From: Vibrio injensis
GTDB taxonomy: Bacteria > Pseudomonadota > Gammaproteobacteria > Enterobacterales > Vibrionaceae
Direction of reading: 5' to 3'
Length of the DNA: 64,000 nt
Assembly: GCF_001895205.1 (NCBI RefSeq)
Contig: NZ_BDJF01000025.1
Coordinates: forward strand, 124,001-188,000
Made by a program: the position numbers and the translations under genes. Below the pieces are notes generated by a model. It ran no database searches and was not told where the DNA came from. It saw only the letters and a program-made list of their open reading frames with translations. This document shows positions 23,830-32,398 of the stretch, in pieces; position 1 is the stretch's first letter, and every line of letters begins with the position of its first letter.

Positions 23830-24173
23830 TAAATAATTTTCTGAAAACTATCTTTGTCCATATCACGCACATTGATCGTCAATGAATGAACCTGACTTGC
23901 TTGCTCTGCGAGCACGGTCATTAACTGACGAGAAAGCTCACGTTTTTGTTGGGCGCTACGTCCATCGAGTAATTCAAAGCTGAGATGGATAAAGTCGACA
24001 CTATCGCCCTGTTCACCAATCAACCAATGATGACAACGCAAAGTGCGAGATTTGATCGAGGCGGTTTCAAATAACCCACTGTCTATCGCTACTTGATGTA
24101 AATCTTCCAGTAGTCCTTGGATGTTGACTCGTTCCTCAACAGAATTTGAATACTCTAAGACTAAATTTGGCAT
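23826..24173 (-). CDS. CHMI-like tautomerase (5-carboxymethyl-2-hydroxymuconate isomerase family)
   Basis: A 115-residue protein with the catalytic N-terminal proline of the tautomerase superfamily (MPNLVLEYSNSVEERVNI) and the RCHHWLIGE and FIHLSFELLDGRSAQQKREL segments of 5-carboxymethyl-2-hydroxymuconate isomerase. The homoprotocatechuate degradation genes that use this enzyme are not nearby, so the real substrate may differ. Coupled to the DUF805 gene downstream. Confidence 0.8.
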   Translation of the reverse strand: MPNLVLEYSNSVEERVNIQGLLEDLHQVAIDSGLFETASIKSRTLRCHHWLIGEQGDSVDFIHLSFELLDGRSAQQKRELSRQLMTVLAEQASQVHSLTINVRDMDKDSFQKIIY

Positions 24174-24385
24174 GAAAACTCCCTGTCTATCACTCTCGAT
24201 GATTCATTTGCCACGATAGCAAAAATGATTCCCCTTAATATCACTCTCGTCAGCTTAACGCACTATGGGCAAGACAGAAAAGAGGATCCAAGAAAGTCAT
24301 GACCCTAATCATGATCTACGCGCTTTTATCTGTTATATTCTTTGCCAGTCGTTCTTTTTTTATCAATTAAATTGGAGATATTCCT

Positions 24386-25159
24386 ATGCGTCGTCCTGTT
24401 GTGATGGGTAACTGGAAACTTAACGGTAGCAAAACTATGGTTACTGAGCTACTGAATGGCCTGAATGCTGAGCTAGAAGGTGTAAACGGTGTTGATGTGG
24501 CTGTCGCGCCACCAGCGCTATACCTCGATCTTGCTGAGCGTTTAATCAAACAAGGTGGCAACAAAATCATTCTTGGTGCACAAAATACTGACCTAAATAA
24601 CAGCGGTGCTTTTACCGGTGATATGTCTCCAGCGATGTTAAAAGACTTCGGCGCCACTCACATCATCATTGGTCACTCTGAGCGTCGTCAATACCATCAC
24701 GAATCTGACGAATTTGTCGCTAAGAAATTTGCCTTTTTAAAAGAGAACGGTTTGACTCCTGTGTTCTGTATCGGTGAATCAGAAGCGCAAAATGAAGCAG
24801 GCGAAACCGAAGCCGTTTGTGCGCGTCAAATTGATGCCGTGATCAATGCTTATGGCGTAGAAGCCCTAAACGATGCGATCATCGCTTATGAACCAATCTG
24901 GGCAATCGGCACTGGTAAAGCAGCGACAGCCGATGACGCGCAGCGTATTCATGCTTCTATTCGTGCCCACATCGCCGCGAAAAGCCCAGCTGTTGCCGAA
25001 CAAGTGATCATTCAATACGGTGGTTCAGTGAAAGCAGAAAATGCAGAAGCTTACTTCTCACAACCAGACATTGATGGCGCTTTAGTTGGCGGTGCTGCAT
25101 TGGATGCGAAGAGCTTTGCTGCGATCGCTAAAGCAGCCGCTAAAATGAAAAATGCTTAA
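24386..25159 (+). CDS. tpiA: Triosephosphate isomerase
   Basis: Interconverts dihydroxyacetone phosphate and glyceraldehyde 3-phosphate. 257 residues; catalytic Lys in MGNWKLNGS near residue 11, His in IIGHSERRQ near residue 95, Glu in [14 protein letters not shown] near residue 168, phosphate loop [10 protein letters not shown] near residue 212. Has ggaga upstream and a terminator downstream, so it is a single-gene unit. Confidence 0.98.
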   Translation: MRRPVVMGNWKLNGSKTMVTELLNGLNAELEGVNGVDVAVAPPALYLDLAERLIKQGGNKIILGAQNTDLNNSGAFTGDMSPAMLKDFGATHIIIGHSERRQYHHESDEFVAKKFAFLKENGLTPVFCIGESEAQNEAGETEAVCARQIDAVINAYGVEALNDAIIAYEPIWAIGTGKAATADDAQRIHASIRAHIAAKSPAVAEQVIIQYGGSVKAENAEAYFSQPDIDGALVGGAALDAKSFAAIAKAAAKMKNA

Positions 25160-25180
25160 TCATTATCAATAAGTTACCTC

Positions 25181-25208
25181 AAGGCCAGCTATACTGGCCT
25201 TATTTTTA
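25181..25208 (+). terminator. Intrinsic terminator after tpiA
   Basis: Stem aaggccag/ctggcctt with a short loop, followed by attttta. Confidence 0.8.
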
Positions 25209-25287
25209 CTCTCCAGTTCATCGCTAGTACCTGATCCTGATATAGAGTATCCTAGCCCATCTTGCACTTTCTATTCGCTGATTCACC

Positions 25288-26631
25288 ATGCACGATAAAC
25301 ACGGCCTGTTGTCCGCACCGATCCCCCAAGTACTGCGCCAAATGACGCTGCCGATGACGGTAGGGATGATCGCTATCTTACTGTTTAACCTAGTCGATAC
25401 CTTTTTTATTTCATTGCTCGGTACTCAAGCGCTAGCGGCCGTCAGTTATACCTTTCCGGTCACTTTTGCTGTTAACTGCATCACCATGGGCATCGGCGTT
25501 GGGCTCTCAACCTGTATTGGTCGTTTATTAGGCCAAGGAGAAACCAAACAAGCGGCGCGCCTGACTAGCCATGGTTTGTTATTGGCCGTGGCCTTAGTGG
25601 TGTGTGCGTCCTTAATCGGCTTCCTGACCATCGAACCTTTGTTTCGCCTACTTGGTGCACAAACTGAACTGCTCCCCTTGATTAAGCAGTATATGCAAAT
25701 TTGGTATCTGACCATTCCTCTACTGGTGATCCCCATGGCGGGCAATAGCGCGATTCGCGCCACAGGAGATACCAAGACCCCAGCTAAAATCATGTTACTG
25801 GCAGGGATCATCAACGGCGTACTCGATCCACTACTGATTTTTGGTTATGGTCCGTTTCCAGAATTAGGCATACAAGGAGCAGCAATTGCCAGTGCCTGCT
25901 CTTGGCTCGGTGCGTTAATTGGCTCACTGTATATTTTGGCTCGACGTGACAAGCTGCTTGCTCGAGCTAATTTGAAAATGCTTAATAGTGACTGGCGACA
26001 AATTTTAACCATTGGCACCCCAGCGGCGCTATCGAGTGCGATGAATCCATTATGTGGTGCCGTGTTAATGATCACGCTTTCCCAACATGGTACTGCAGCC
26101 GTCGCGGCTTATGGTGCCGCGCAACGTATTGAATCGATTTTAATCTTGGTATTAATGTCGCTCACTTCTGCCTTAACGCCATTCATGGCACAAAACTTAG
26201 GTGCCGATAATCCCCAACGCAGCTTTGAAGGGTTATTTGTTGGCCTACGTTTTGCTGTGGTTTTTCAGTTTTTGATTTTTATCATGATGGTGCCACTGAG
26301 CATTCCTCTGGCGGCGTTGTTTTCACAAGAGCAAAGCGTGCGTGACTTACTGTGGTACTACTTACTGATTGTCCCTATCAGTTATGGCTTTCAAGGTATC
26401 GTGATGATGTTGGTTTCGGCGTTGAACGCCCTTCATCTACCGCTAAAGGCATTTCAATGGAGTGTAATGCGTCTTTTCATCTTTACTTTACCTGCCGCTT
26501 GGCTTGGAGCGTATTGGTATGGTGTGATCGGATTATTCATCGGCATCGCTCTAGGCAATATGCTTGGAGGCTTGCTAGGTTACCTGTATGCATTACGATT
26601 ACGTAAACAAATACTATCAGTAGCAAACTGA
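25288..26631 (+). CDS. MATE-family multidrug efflux transporter
   Basis: A 447-residue inner-membrane protein with about 12 helices in two related halves, as in NorM-type sodium- or proton-driven drug exporters. Typical features are PMTVGMIAILLFNLVDTFFI near residue 20, the GNSAIRATGDTKTPAKI loop near residue 153, and GTPAALSSAMNP at the start of the second half. No strong ribosome site precedes the ATG, which suggests modest expression. Substrates cannot be told from sequence. Confidence 0.9.
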   Translation: MHDKHGLLSAPIPQVLRQMTLPMTVGMIAILLFNLVDTFFISLLGTQALAAVSYTFPVTFAVNCITMGIGVGLSTCIGRLLGQGETKQAARLTSHGLLLAVALVVCASLIGFLTIEPLFRLLGAQTELLPLIKQYMQIWYLTIPLLVIPMAGNSAIRATGDTKTPAKIMLLAGIINGVLDPLLIFGYGPFPELGIQGAAIASACSWLGALIGSLYILARRDKLLARANLKMLNSDWRQILTIGTPAALSSAMNPLCGAVLMITLSQHGTAAVAAYGAAQRIESILILVLMSLTSALTPFMAQNLGADNPQRSFEGLFVGLRFAVVFQFLIFIMMVPLSIPLAALFSQEQSVRDLLWYYLLIVPISYGFQGIVMMLVSALNALHLPLKAFQWSVMRLFIFTLPAAWLGAYWYGVIGLFIGIALGNMLGGLLGYLYALRLRKQILSVAN

Positions 26632-26655
26632 ATCTTAATATTGAGTAATCGATAT

Positions 26656-26689
26656 AAAAAAACCGAAGCTTTCTGCTTCGGTTCTGTTT
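26656..26689. terminator. Bidirectional terminator between the MATE gene and rraA
   Basis: Stem accgaagc/gcttcggt flanked by an A-run on the left and T-rich sequence on the right. Confidence 0.8.
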
Positions 26690-26711
26690 CGAATTAGCCA
26701 ATCAAGGAAGA

Positions 26712-27230
26712 TCAGATCTCTTCTTGTTCGTCATCTTCAATGTCTAAATCGACGTTTAACGGTTCAGGGGATAAAATCACCCCAGTATTGTCGGCGTAGA
26801 GATAATCTTCAGGCAGGAAGGTCACCCCACCAAAGTTCACCGCCACATCAATTTCACCAATACCCAGAGACACCGCACCAACAGGAATAGATGCTAGCGC
26901 TTGAATACCAACGCTCATCTCTTCCAGTTCATCGACTTCTCGAACACAGCCATAAACGACAATGCCTTCCCACTCGTTTTCTTCAGCGATCGCAGCCAGT
27001 TCAGCATCAATCAATGCGCGACGTAATGAACCACCACCATCGATCAACAGCACACGACCAACTCCATCTTGCTCAAGAACTTCGCGAATCAACCCATTAT
27101 CTTCGAAACATTTAATGGTCGTCACTTGACCAGCAAAGGATGCACGGCCTCCAAAGTTACTGAACATCGGCTCTAGTACATCGACTTGCTCGAGATAGAT
27201 ATCGCACAGCGCAGAGGTGTTGTATTCCAT
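26712..27230 (-). CDS. rraA: Regulator of RNase E activity A
   Basis: Binds RNase E and inhibits its cleavage of mRNA. The 172-residue protein starts [20 protein letters not shown] and has [20 protein letters not shown] near residue 26 and the glycine-rich [15 protein letters not shown] near residue 81. It is about ten residues longer than E. coli RraA through an acidic tail ([10 protein letters not shown]). Next to menA as in E. coli. Confidence 0.95.
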   Translation of the reverse strand: MEYNTSALCDIYLEQVDVLEPMFSNFGGRASFAGQVTTIKCFEDNGLIREVLEQDGVGRVLLIDGGGSLRRALIDAELAAIAEENEWEGIVVYGCVREVDELEEMSVGIQALASIPVGAVSLGIGEIDVAVNFGGVTFLPEDYLYADNTGVILSPEPLNVDLDIEDDEQEEI

Positions 27231-27305
27231 AGCTTTACTCTCTTAACGAACCATTATCCCACGAGTATATAGTGTCAGTAAGTCAATGCAATGACAGAAC
27301 GCAAA

Positions 27306-28223
27306 TTAACGTAGGATTGTTTGAGCGATGACGACGGCAATAAACAAGACATTGGTGACTAAAGCGCATTTGACTGCATTAGGTAACAAAGGAGCCATCT
27401 GTACCGGTTGCGAAGCTCGATAAACCGCTTGCCCATGTTCAAACAACACAATCAGACTGAACAAAAATGGAACACTGAGCCAAGCAGAGCGGTCTTGAAG
27501 CAATAAATAGCTGGCAAATGCACATAAGGCTCCAACTAATAATAGTAGGTGATAGATTTTGGCTCGTTGCTGGCCTAAACGAACCACAACCGTACGTTTC
27601 CCACACAGAGCATCATTTTCAATATCTCGCATATTATTAATATTTAAAACGGACACCGCCAATAATCCGCAGCCCAAGGATGGTAATAATAATCGCCATT
27701 CGATTTGCCCAGTATGTAAAAAATAACTGCCGGAGACGCCGAGTAAACCAAAAAAGATGAAAACAGACACATCCCCTAAACCGACGTAGCCATAAGGTTT
27801 ATTACCAACGGTGTAAGCAATCGCGGCTAAAATGGCTAATACACCTAGAGCTAAAAAGGCAGCAATACTTTGGGCACTGTCTAACGCATAAAAAACCAAG
27901 GCTAATCCAGAGACAATCGTTAATAGCACGTTGATGATCATCGCCTGCTTCATATCGGCTAATGAAACCGCGCCAGATTGAATTGCCCGCATCGGCCCAA
28001 GACGCTGTTCGTTATCCGTCCCTTTTAACGCATCACCGTAGTCATTGGCTAAATTGGAGAGAATTTGCAATAAGGTAGCGGTCAGTAACGCTAAACCTGT
28101 GACAGGCCAAGACCACGAACCGACAGAAAACGCCAGCACACTACCCGTAAGAATAGAGACCAAAGCGAGAGGAAGAGTTTTCGGCCGCGCCGCATCGACC
28201 CAAATACGTAAAGAGTTATTCAT
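27306..28223 (-). CDS. menA: 1,4-dihydroxy-2-naphthoate octaprenyltransferase
   Basis: Adds the polyprenyl chain in menaquinone synthesis, an integral membrane step. 305 residues from MNNSLRIWVDAARPKTLPLA; NLANDYGDALKGTDNEQRLG near residue 60 is the first aspartate-rich motif and NINNMRDIENDALCGKRTV near residue 193 the second; about nine membrane helices. The open frame runs 22 codons further upstream into the hslU terminator. The product quinone feeds fumarate reductase encoded at 14116-17447. Confidence 0.93.
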   Translation of the reverse strand: MNNSLRIWVDAARPKTLPLALVSILTGSVLAFSVGSWSWPVTGLALLTATLLQILSNLANDYGDALKGTDNEQRLGPMRAIQSGAVSLADMKQAMIINVLLTIVSGLALVFYALDSAQSIAAFLALGVLAILAAIAYTVGNKPYGYVGLGDVSVFIFFGLLGVSGSYFLHTGQIEWRLLLPSLGCGLLAVSVLNINNMRDIENDALCGKRTVVVRLGQQRAKIYHLLLLVGALCAFASYLLLQDRSAWLSVPFLFSLIVLFEHGQAVYRASQPVQMAPLLPNAVKCALVTNVLFIAVVIAQTILR

Positions 28224-28277
28224 AATAAATAGCAATGACGAAACAGTGCGCAGAGTATAAGCGCAAACTAGGGCGAT

Positions 28278-28302
28278 AAAAAAGCCCACCAGTGTGGTGG
28301 GC
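28278..28302 (-). terminator. Intrinsic terminator after hslU
   Basis: On the minus strand gcccaccaca/tggtgggc stem followed by tttttt, just past the hslVU operon and before menA. Confidence 0.85.
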
Positions 28303-28309
28303 GGATAAT

Positions 28310-29641
28310 TTACAAAATGAAGCGGCTAAGATCCTCGTCTTCAACCAATTCACTGAGACGGCCACGTACATAGTCGCCATCGATGACCATTTGACTACCG
28401 GGACGTTCTGTTGCCTCATAGGAGATCTCGTCCATCAAACGCTCCATCACGGTATGCAGGCGTCGAGCACCGATATTTTCTGTGCTTTCGTTGACTTGCC
28501 ACGCGGCTTCGGCAATTTGTTTAATACCATCTTCAGTAAAGCTGACATCGACCTGTTCAGTCTTCATCAATGCGATATATTGCTCAGTTAAAGACGCTTT
28601 CGGTTCGGTAAGAATACGTTTGAAATCATGACTCGATAACGCTTCTAACTCAACACGAATCGGTAAACGACCTTGCAGCTCTGGAATTAAATCCGAAGGT
28701 TTAGCCACTTGGAAAGCACCCGAAGCGATAAACAAAATATGATCGGTTCTTACCATACCGTGCTTAGTTGAAACGGTACTTCCTTCAATCAGTGGTAATA
28801 AATCACGTTGCACCCCTTCACGAGACACATCAGGGCCAGAGCTTTCACCGCGCTTACAAATTTTATCAATTTCATCGATAAACACGATGCCGTTGTTCTC
28901 AACGTTGTAAATAGCTTGCTCTTTTAACTCTTCTTGGTTAACCAGTTTCGCCGCTTCTTCTTCAACCAAGGCTTTTAAAGCCTCTTTGATTTTCAGTTTA
29001 CGCTTTTTCTTGGTATCACCAGCAAGATTTTGGAACAGCCCTTGCAGTTGATTGGTCATCTCTTCCATACCTGGAGGAGCCATAATTTCAACGCCCATTT
29101 GTGGTACGGCAACGTTAATTTCAATCTCTTTGTCGTCTAACTGGCCTTCACGAAGTTTCTTGCGAAACACTTGGCGAGTCGATGATGACTGCTCGGTTTT
29201 TTCTGATTCTCCCCAAGCATCACGCGCAGGAGGCAACAGAGCGTCAAGCACTCGTTCTTCCGCCAATTCTTCAGCGCGAAACTTGACCTTTTCCATCGCC
29301 TGTTGATGGGTTAATTTAACCGCGACATCAGTCAGATCGCGAATAATACTTTCGACTTCTTTACCAACATAACCCACTTCGGTAAATTTCGTCGCTTCTA
29401 CTTTGATAAATGGTGCATTGGCTAGCTTAGCTAAACGGCGAGCAATTTCTGTTTTACCCACCCCTGTTGGACCAATCATCAGAATATTTTTCGGTGTCAC
29501 TTCCACCCGTAAACTTTCTTCAAGTTGCATACGGCGCCAGCGATTACGCAATGCAATCGCCACGGCACGTTTGGCTTTCTCTTGACCGATAATATGGCGG
29601 TTTAGTTCGTGAACAATTTCACGAGGCGTCATTTCAGACAT
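28310..29641 (-). CDS. hslU: ATP-dependent protease ATPase subunit HslU
   Basis: AAA+ unfoldase of the HslVU protease. 443 residues, the E. coli length, from [20 protein letters not shown]. Walker A is [15 protein letters not shown] near residue 57, the pore loop [10 protein letters not shown] near residue 90, Walker [12 protein letters not shown] near residue 252, with the inserted I domain between. Downstream of hslV in the same heat-shock operon. Confidence 0.97.
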   Translation of the reverse strand: MSEMTPREIVHELNRHIIGQEKAKRAVAIALRNRWRRMQLEESLRVEVTPKNILMIGPTGVGKTEIARRLAKLANAPFIKVEATKFTEVGYVGKEVESIIRDLTDVAVKLTHQQAMEKVKFRAEELAEERVLDALLPPARDAWGESEKTEQSSSTRQVFRKKLREGQLDDKEIEINVAVPQMGVEIMAPPGMEEMTNQLQGLFQNLAGDTKKKRKLKIKEALKALVEEEAAKLVNQEELKEQAIYNVENNGIVFIDEIDKICKRGESSGPDVSREGVQRDLLPLIEGSTVSTKHGMVRTDHILFIASGAFQVAKPSDLIPELQGRLPIRVELEALSSHDFKRILTEPKASLTEQYIALMKTEQVDVSFTEDGIKQIAEAAWQVNESTENIGARRLHTVMERLMDEISYEATERPGSQMVIDGDYVRGRLSELVEDEDLSRFIL

Positions 29642-29679
29642 CATCAATTCCTTACATTCAGTACAGAGTTCACACCAGA

Positions 29680-30234
29680 TTATGCGTTCTTTTCAGGCAA
29701 TAGCGCTGCTGGTATTTCTAGTTCTTCAATGGTGTGATGGTGGTTGGTAAAGACACAAATATTGCCAGCAATATTCAACGCTTTTTCAGCAATTTCACGC
29801 GCGTCTAATTGAGTGTTTTCCAACAACGCGAGCGCTGCGGCTTGAGCATAATTACCACCAGAACCAATCGCAATCAGATCATGTTCAGGCTGAACCACAT
29901 CGCCATTACCAGTAATGATCAATGATGTGGTTTCATCAGCAACCGCTAAAATGGCTTCCAAACGACGTAAAGCACGATCACTACGCCAATCTTTAGCAAG
30001 CTCAACCGCTGCTTTGGTTAAATGACCTTGATGCATTTGCAATTTACTTTCAAAACGCTCAAATAGCGTGAAGGCATCCGCGGTACCACCAGCGAATCCA
30101 GCCAGAACTTTATTGTTGTATAAACGACGAACCTTGCGCGCATTACCCTTCATTACGGTATTGCCAAGCGAGACTTGGCCGTCTCCTGCAATCACAACTT
30201 TATTATCACGACGTACAGATACAATGGTAGTCAC
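29680..30234 (-). CDS. hslV: ATP-dependent protease peptidase subunit HslV
   Basis: Proteasome-type peptidase partner of Hsl[10 protein letters not shown] gives the catalytic Thr2 after Met removal; [20 protein letters not shown] and [20 protein letters not shown] are family signatures. 184 residues, a few longer than E. coli. Preceded by a heat-shock promoter. Confidence 0.97.
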   Translation of the reverse strand: MTTIVSVRRDNKVVIAGDGQVSLGNTVMKGNARKVRRLYNNKVLAGFAGGTADAFTLFERFESKLQMHQGHLTKAAVELAKDWRSDRALRRLEAILAVADETTSLIITGNGDVVQPEHDLIAIGSGGNYAQAAALALLENTQLDAREIAEKALNIAGNICVFTNHHHTIEELEIPAALLPEKNA

Positions 30235-30271
30235 GTGAGGACCTCTTTATTATTTCACTGGGTGTTTAAGG

Positions 30272-30301
30272 TATATGAGGATGCGGAAAAACGATTTCAA
30301 G
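30272..30301 (-). promoter_or_regulatory. Sigma-32 (RpoH) heat-shock promoter of hslVU
   Basis: On the minus strand a perfect -35 CTTGAAA and CCTCATATA as -10 are separated by 14 bases, very close to the RpoH consensus, about 38-67 bases before the hslV start. Confidence 0.85.
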
Positions 30302-30422
30302 GTAAGGGGAAACTGAATACAGAAAAAAGGCCAACGCGGTCATTTTCTCACATCTTACGAAGAAGATGCGAGAGAAAGTGACTCGTTAGCCATCTTGCAA
30401 GGTTCAATCACCTAAATACTGT

Positions 30423-30965
30423 TTATTGTGATTCTTTCCATATCGCGCAAGGCTCAATTTTAGCCCGCTGTAAACGGTGGCGATCTCGCTCAGCATCTCG
30501 TTTTAATGGATACGGTCCTAACACCACTCGAAACCAACTGCTATTTTCAGTTTTACGAATGTTGCTCTTCAACCCTTGAAAAGCAATCTCGACCTTACGC
30601 GCTTCTGCTTGTTGCAAGGTTTTAAATGCCCCACACTGCATGATGTACGGGATCTCCGACAGTTGTTGCTCCTTGGCGGTGACTTCAATTTCACGCTGAG
30701 GCAGACTCTGCACATAGTCCCACTTTTCCGTCGGAGGTGGCGGGATCACTCGTGCAGGTGGCGTCGCAGGTTTAACCGGAGAAACGGTTTTGGCTGGTGG
30801 TGCAGGCGGCTCAGGTGTTTGGTTGAGCCAATACAGCCCATAAACAAACCCACTGAGTAGGATTAACGCGATCAAGCCACTGCGCCAAGGTTTTCGGCGC
30901 GTTGTCGTTTTTGCGGTCGACTTCTTTGGACTACGACCCCTTCTTACATAATCTTTATTAGCCAC
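30423..30965 (-). CDS. ftsN: Cell division protein FtsN
   Basis: Late divisome protein that activates septal peptidoglycan synthesis. 180 residues: short basic cytosolic N-terminus, one membrane helix (about residues 30-47, SGLIALILLSGFVYGLYWLN), a proline-rich periplasmic linker, and a C-terminal SPOR domain (about 103-177, YIMQCGAFKTLQQAEARKVE) that binds denuded glycan. It is shorter than E. coli FtsN (319 residues) through a shorter linker. A hairpin at about 30343-30376 follows it without a clear T-run. Confidence 0.9.
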   Translation of the reverse strand: MANKDYVRRGRSPKKSTAKTTTRRKPWRSGLIALILLSGFVYGLYWLNQTPEPPAPPAKTVSPVKPATPPARVIPPPPTEKWDYVQSLPQREIEVTAKEQQLSEIPYIMQCGAFKTLQQAEARKVEIAFQGLKSNIRKTENSSWFRVVLGPYPLKRDAERDRHRLQRAKIEPCAIWKESQ

Positions 30966-31085
30966 GATTCAATTCAAACGCTGACAATTGTAGCGCCATG
31001 GTAAAGGAGTTTGGCGTCGGATAACAGCGTCAATATGTAAGCAACGCTGCTTATCCTCTGCAAACCCGCCCAATCAGGACAATAT

Positions 31086-32087
31086 TTACCTTGGCGGCGC
31101 GGCACTGGATCTCACTACCAGATGAGTTTCTAACAACCGTGATCCAGCCTGCACATCACGCCCTCGCAGTAGTTCAAGCATCATCAACATCGTTTGTCGG
31201 CCAATTTCATAACGTGGCTGACAAATCGTCGTTAACGGTGGATCGCAATACTGAGCAAACTGAATATCGTCAAATCCAACAACGGATAAGTCTTGCGGTA
31301 CTCTTAAGCCTAAGCGCTTCGCCTCTTGCATCGCACCAATCGCCATTGCGTCATTGTGACAAAAAATCGCACTCGGTGGCTCAGATAGTGCTAACAACTG
31401 TCGCACGGCTTTAGCACCGGATTCAAAAGAGAAATCCCCAATAACCGTATAGGTTGGATTTTTGACCAATCCAGCTCTACGCAGCGCTTGCTGATAACCT
31501 TGCTGACGAAATTCACACAACACAGCGCCTACTGGCCCACTGATTTGAGCAATTTTTTTATGTCCCATCTGAGTAAGATAGTTTACCGCCTCAAACGCTG
31601 AAGTAAGGTTATCAATATGTACCGTCGGCAGTTCTAACTCTGGGGCATATTCACAGGCCATCACCATCGGTGGCAGATTTTTCTGTTCCGCTTTACTGAC
31701 ATCAAACGGCAGATCAGCACCAAGCAATAACATACCGTCAGCTTGCTTGGTGAAGACTAAGTTCACAAACGAGCTTTCACGCTTCTTTTGTTGACCACTG
31801 TCACCCAGCAATACCAAATAACCATGCTCCATCGCCACATCTTCAATACCGCGAATGATCTCGGTGTAATAAGGGTCACAAATATCGGGCACAATCACCA
31901 CAATGGTTTTTGATTCATTACGGCGCAGATTTCGCGCTAAAGAGTTGGGGGAGTAGCCAGCTTCAAGTACCGCCTCTTCCACTCGTTTACGAGTCGTGGT
32001 GGATACTTTCTCAGGATTCATCAACGCACGAGATACCGTCGCGGTAGAGACACCTGCCAACTGGGCAACGTCCTTCATTGTCGCCAT
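31086..32087 (-). CDS. cytR: LacI-family regulator CytR
   Basis: Repressor of nucleoside uptake and use that works with CRP and is released by cytidine; in Vibrio it also affects competence and biofilm. 333 residues: helix-turn-helix MKDVAQLAGVSTATVSRAL at residues 3-22, hinge to about 60, then a periplasmic-binding-type effector domain. Position between ftsN and priA is that of E. coli cytR. Confidence 0.93.
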   Translation of the reverse strand: MATMKDVAQLAGVSTATVSRALMNPEKVSTTTRKRVEEAVLEAGYSPNSLARNLRRNESKTIVVIVPDICDPYYTEIIRGIEDVAMEHGYLVLLGDSGQQKKRESSFVNLVFTKQADGMLLLGADLPFDVSKAEQKNLPPMVMACEYAPELELPTVHIDNLTSAFEAVNYLTQMGHKKIAQISGPVGAVLCEFRQQGYQQALRRAGLVKNPTYTVIGDFSFESGAKAVRQLLALSEPPSAIFCHNDAMAIGAMQEAKRLGLRVPQDLSVVGFDDIQFAQYCDPPLTTICQPRYEIGRQTMLMMLELLRGRDVQAGSRLLETHLVVRSSAAPPR

Positions 32088-32273
32088 AAATTTTTAACCC
32101 TCTCTATTTTCTCTCAATACCTAAGCCTAATAAACGTTATCGATAAAACGACCCTCTTTATTGTGGAGCCATAGATTGGTCGACGAAAACGATTCACTGA
32201 ACGTATAGTGCCTCTAGTTTATTTCTTTCCATAGAGAAAGTTACGGCTTAAGTAACATTTTTTGCATTACAAA

Positions 32274-32289
32274 TATGATATCGATCACA
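32274..32289. promoter_or_regulatory. CRP-type site upstream of cytR
   Basis: TATGA-N6-TCACA, one mismatch from the CRP consensus, lies about 190 bases upstream of cytR in a 311-base gap (32088-32398) between cytR and priA. A palindrome TTATCGATAA at 32138-32147 lies nearer the gene and could be an operator of a LacI-type protein such as CytR itself. cytR is under CRP and CytR control in E. coli, which fits. No gene is seen in the gap. Confidence 0.5.
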
Positions 32290-32398
32290 GCAAGTGATTT
32301 TAGTTGCGCAAATAAAACTCACTGCTATTTAGAACCACTAAAAAACCGCGCTCAGTCAGCACTACTATCAATAAGCATCAGCGAGTGAGAGGCGAGAT

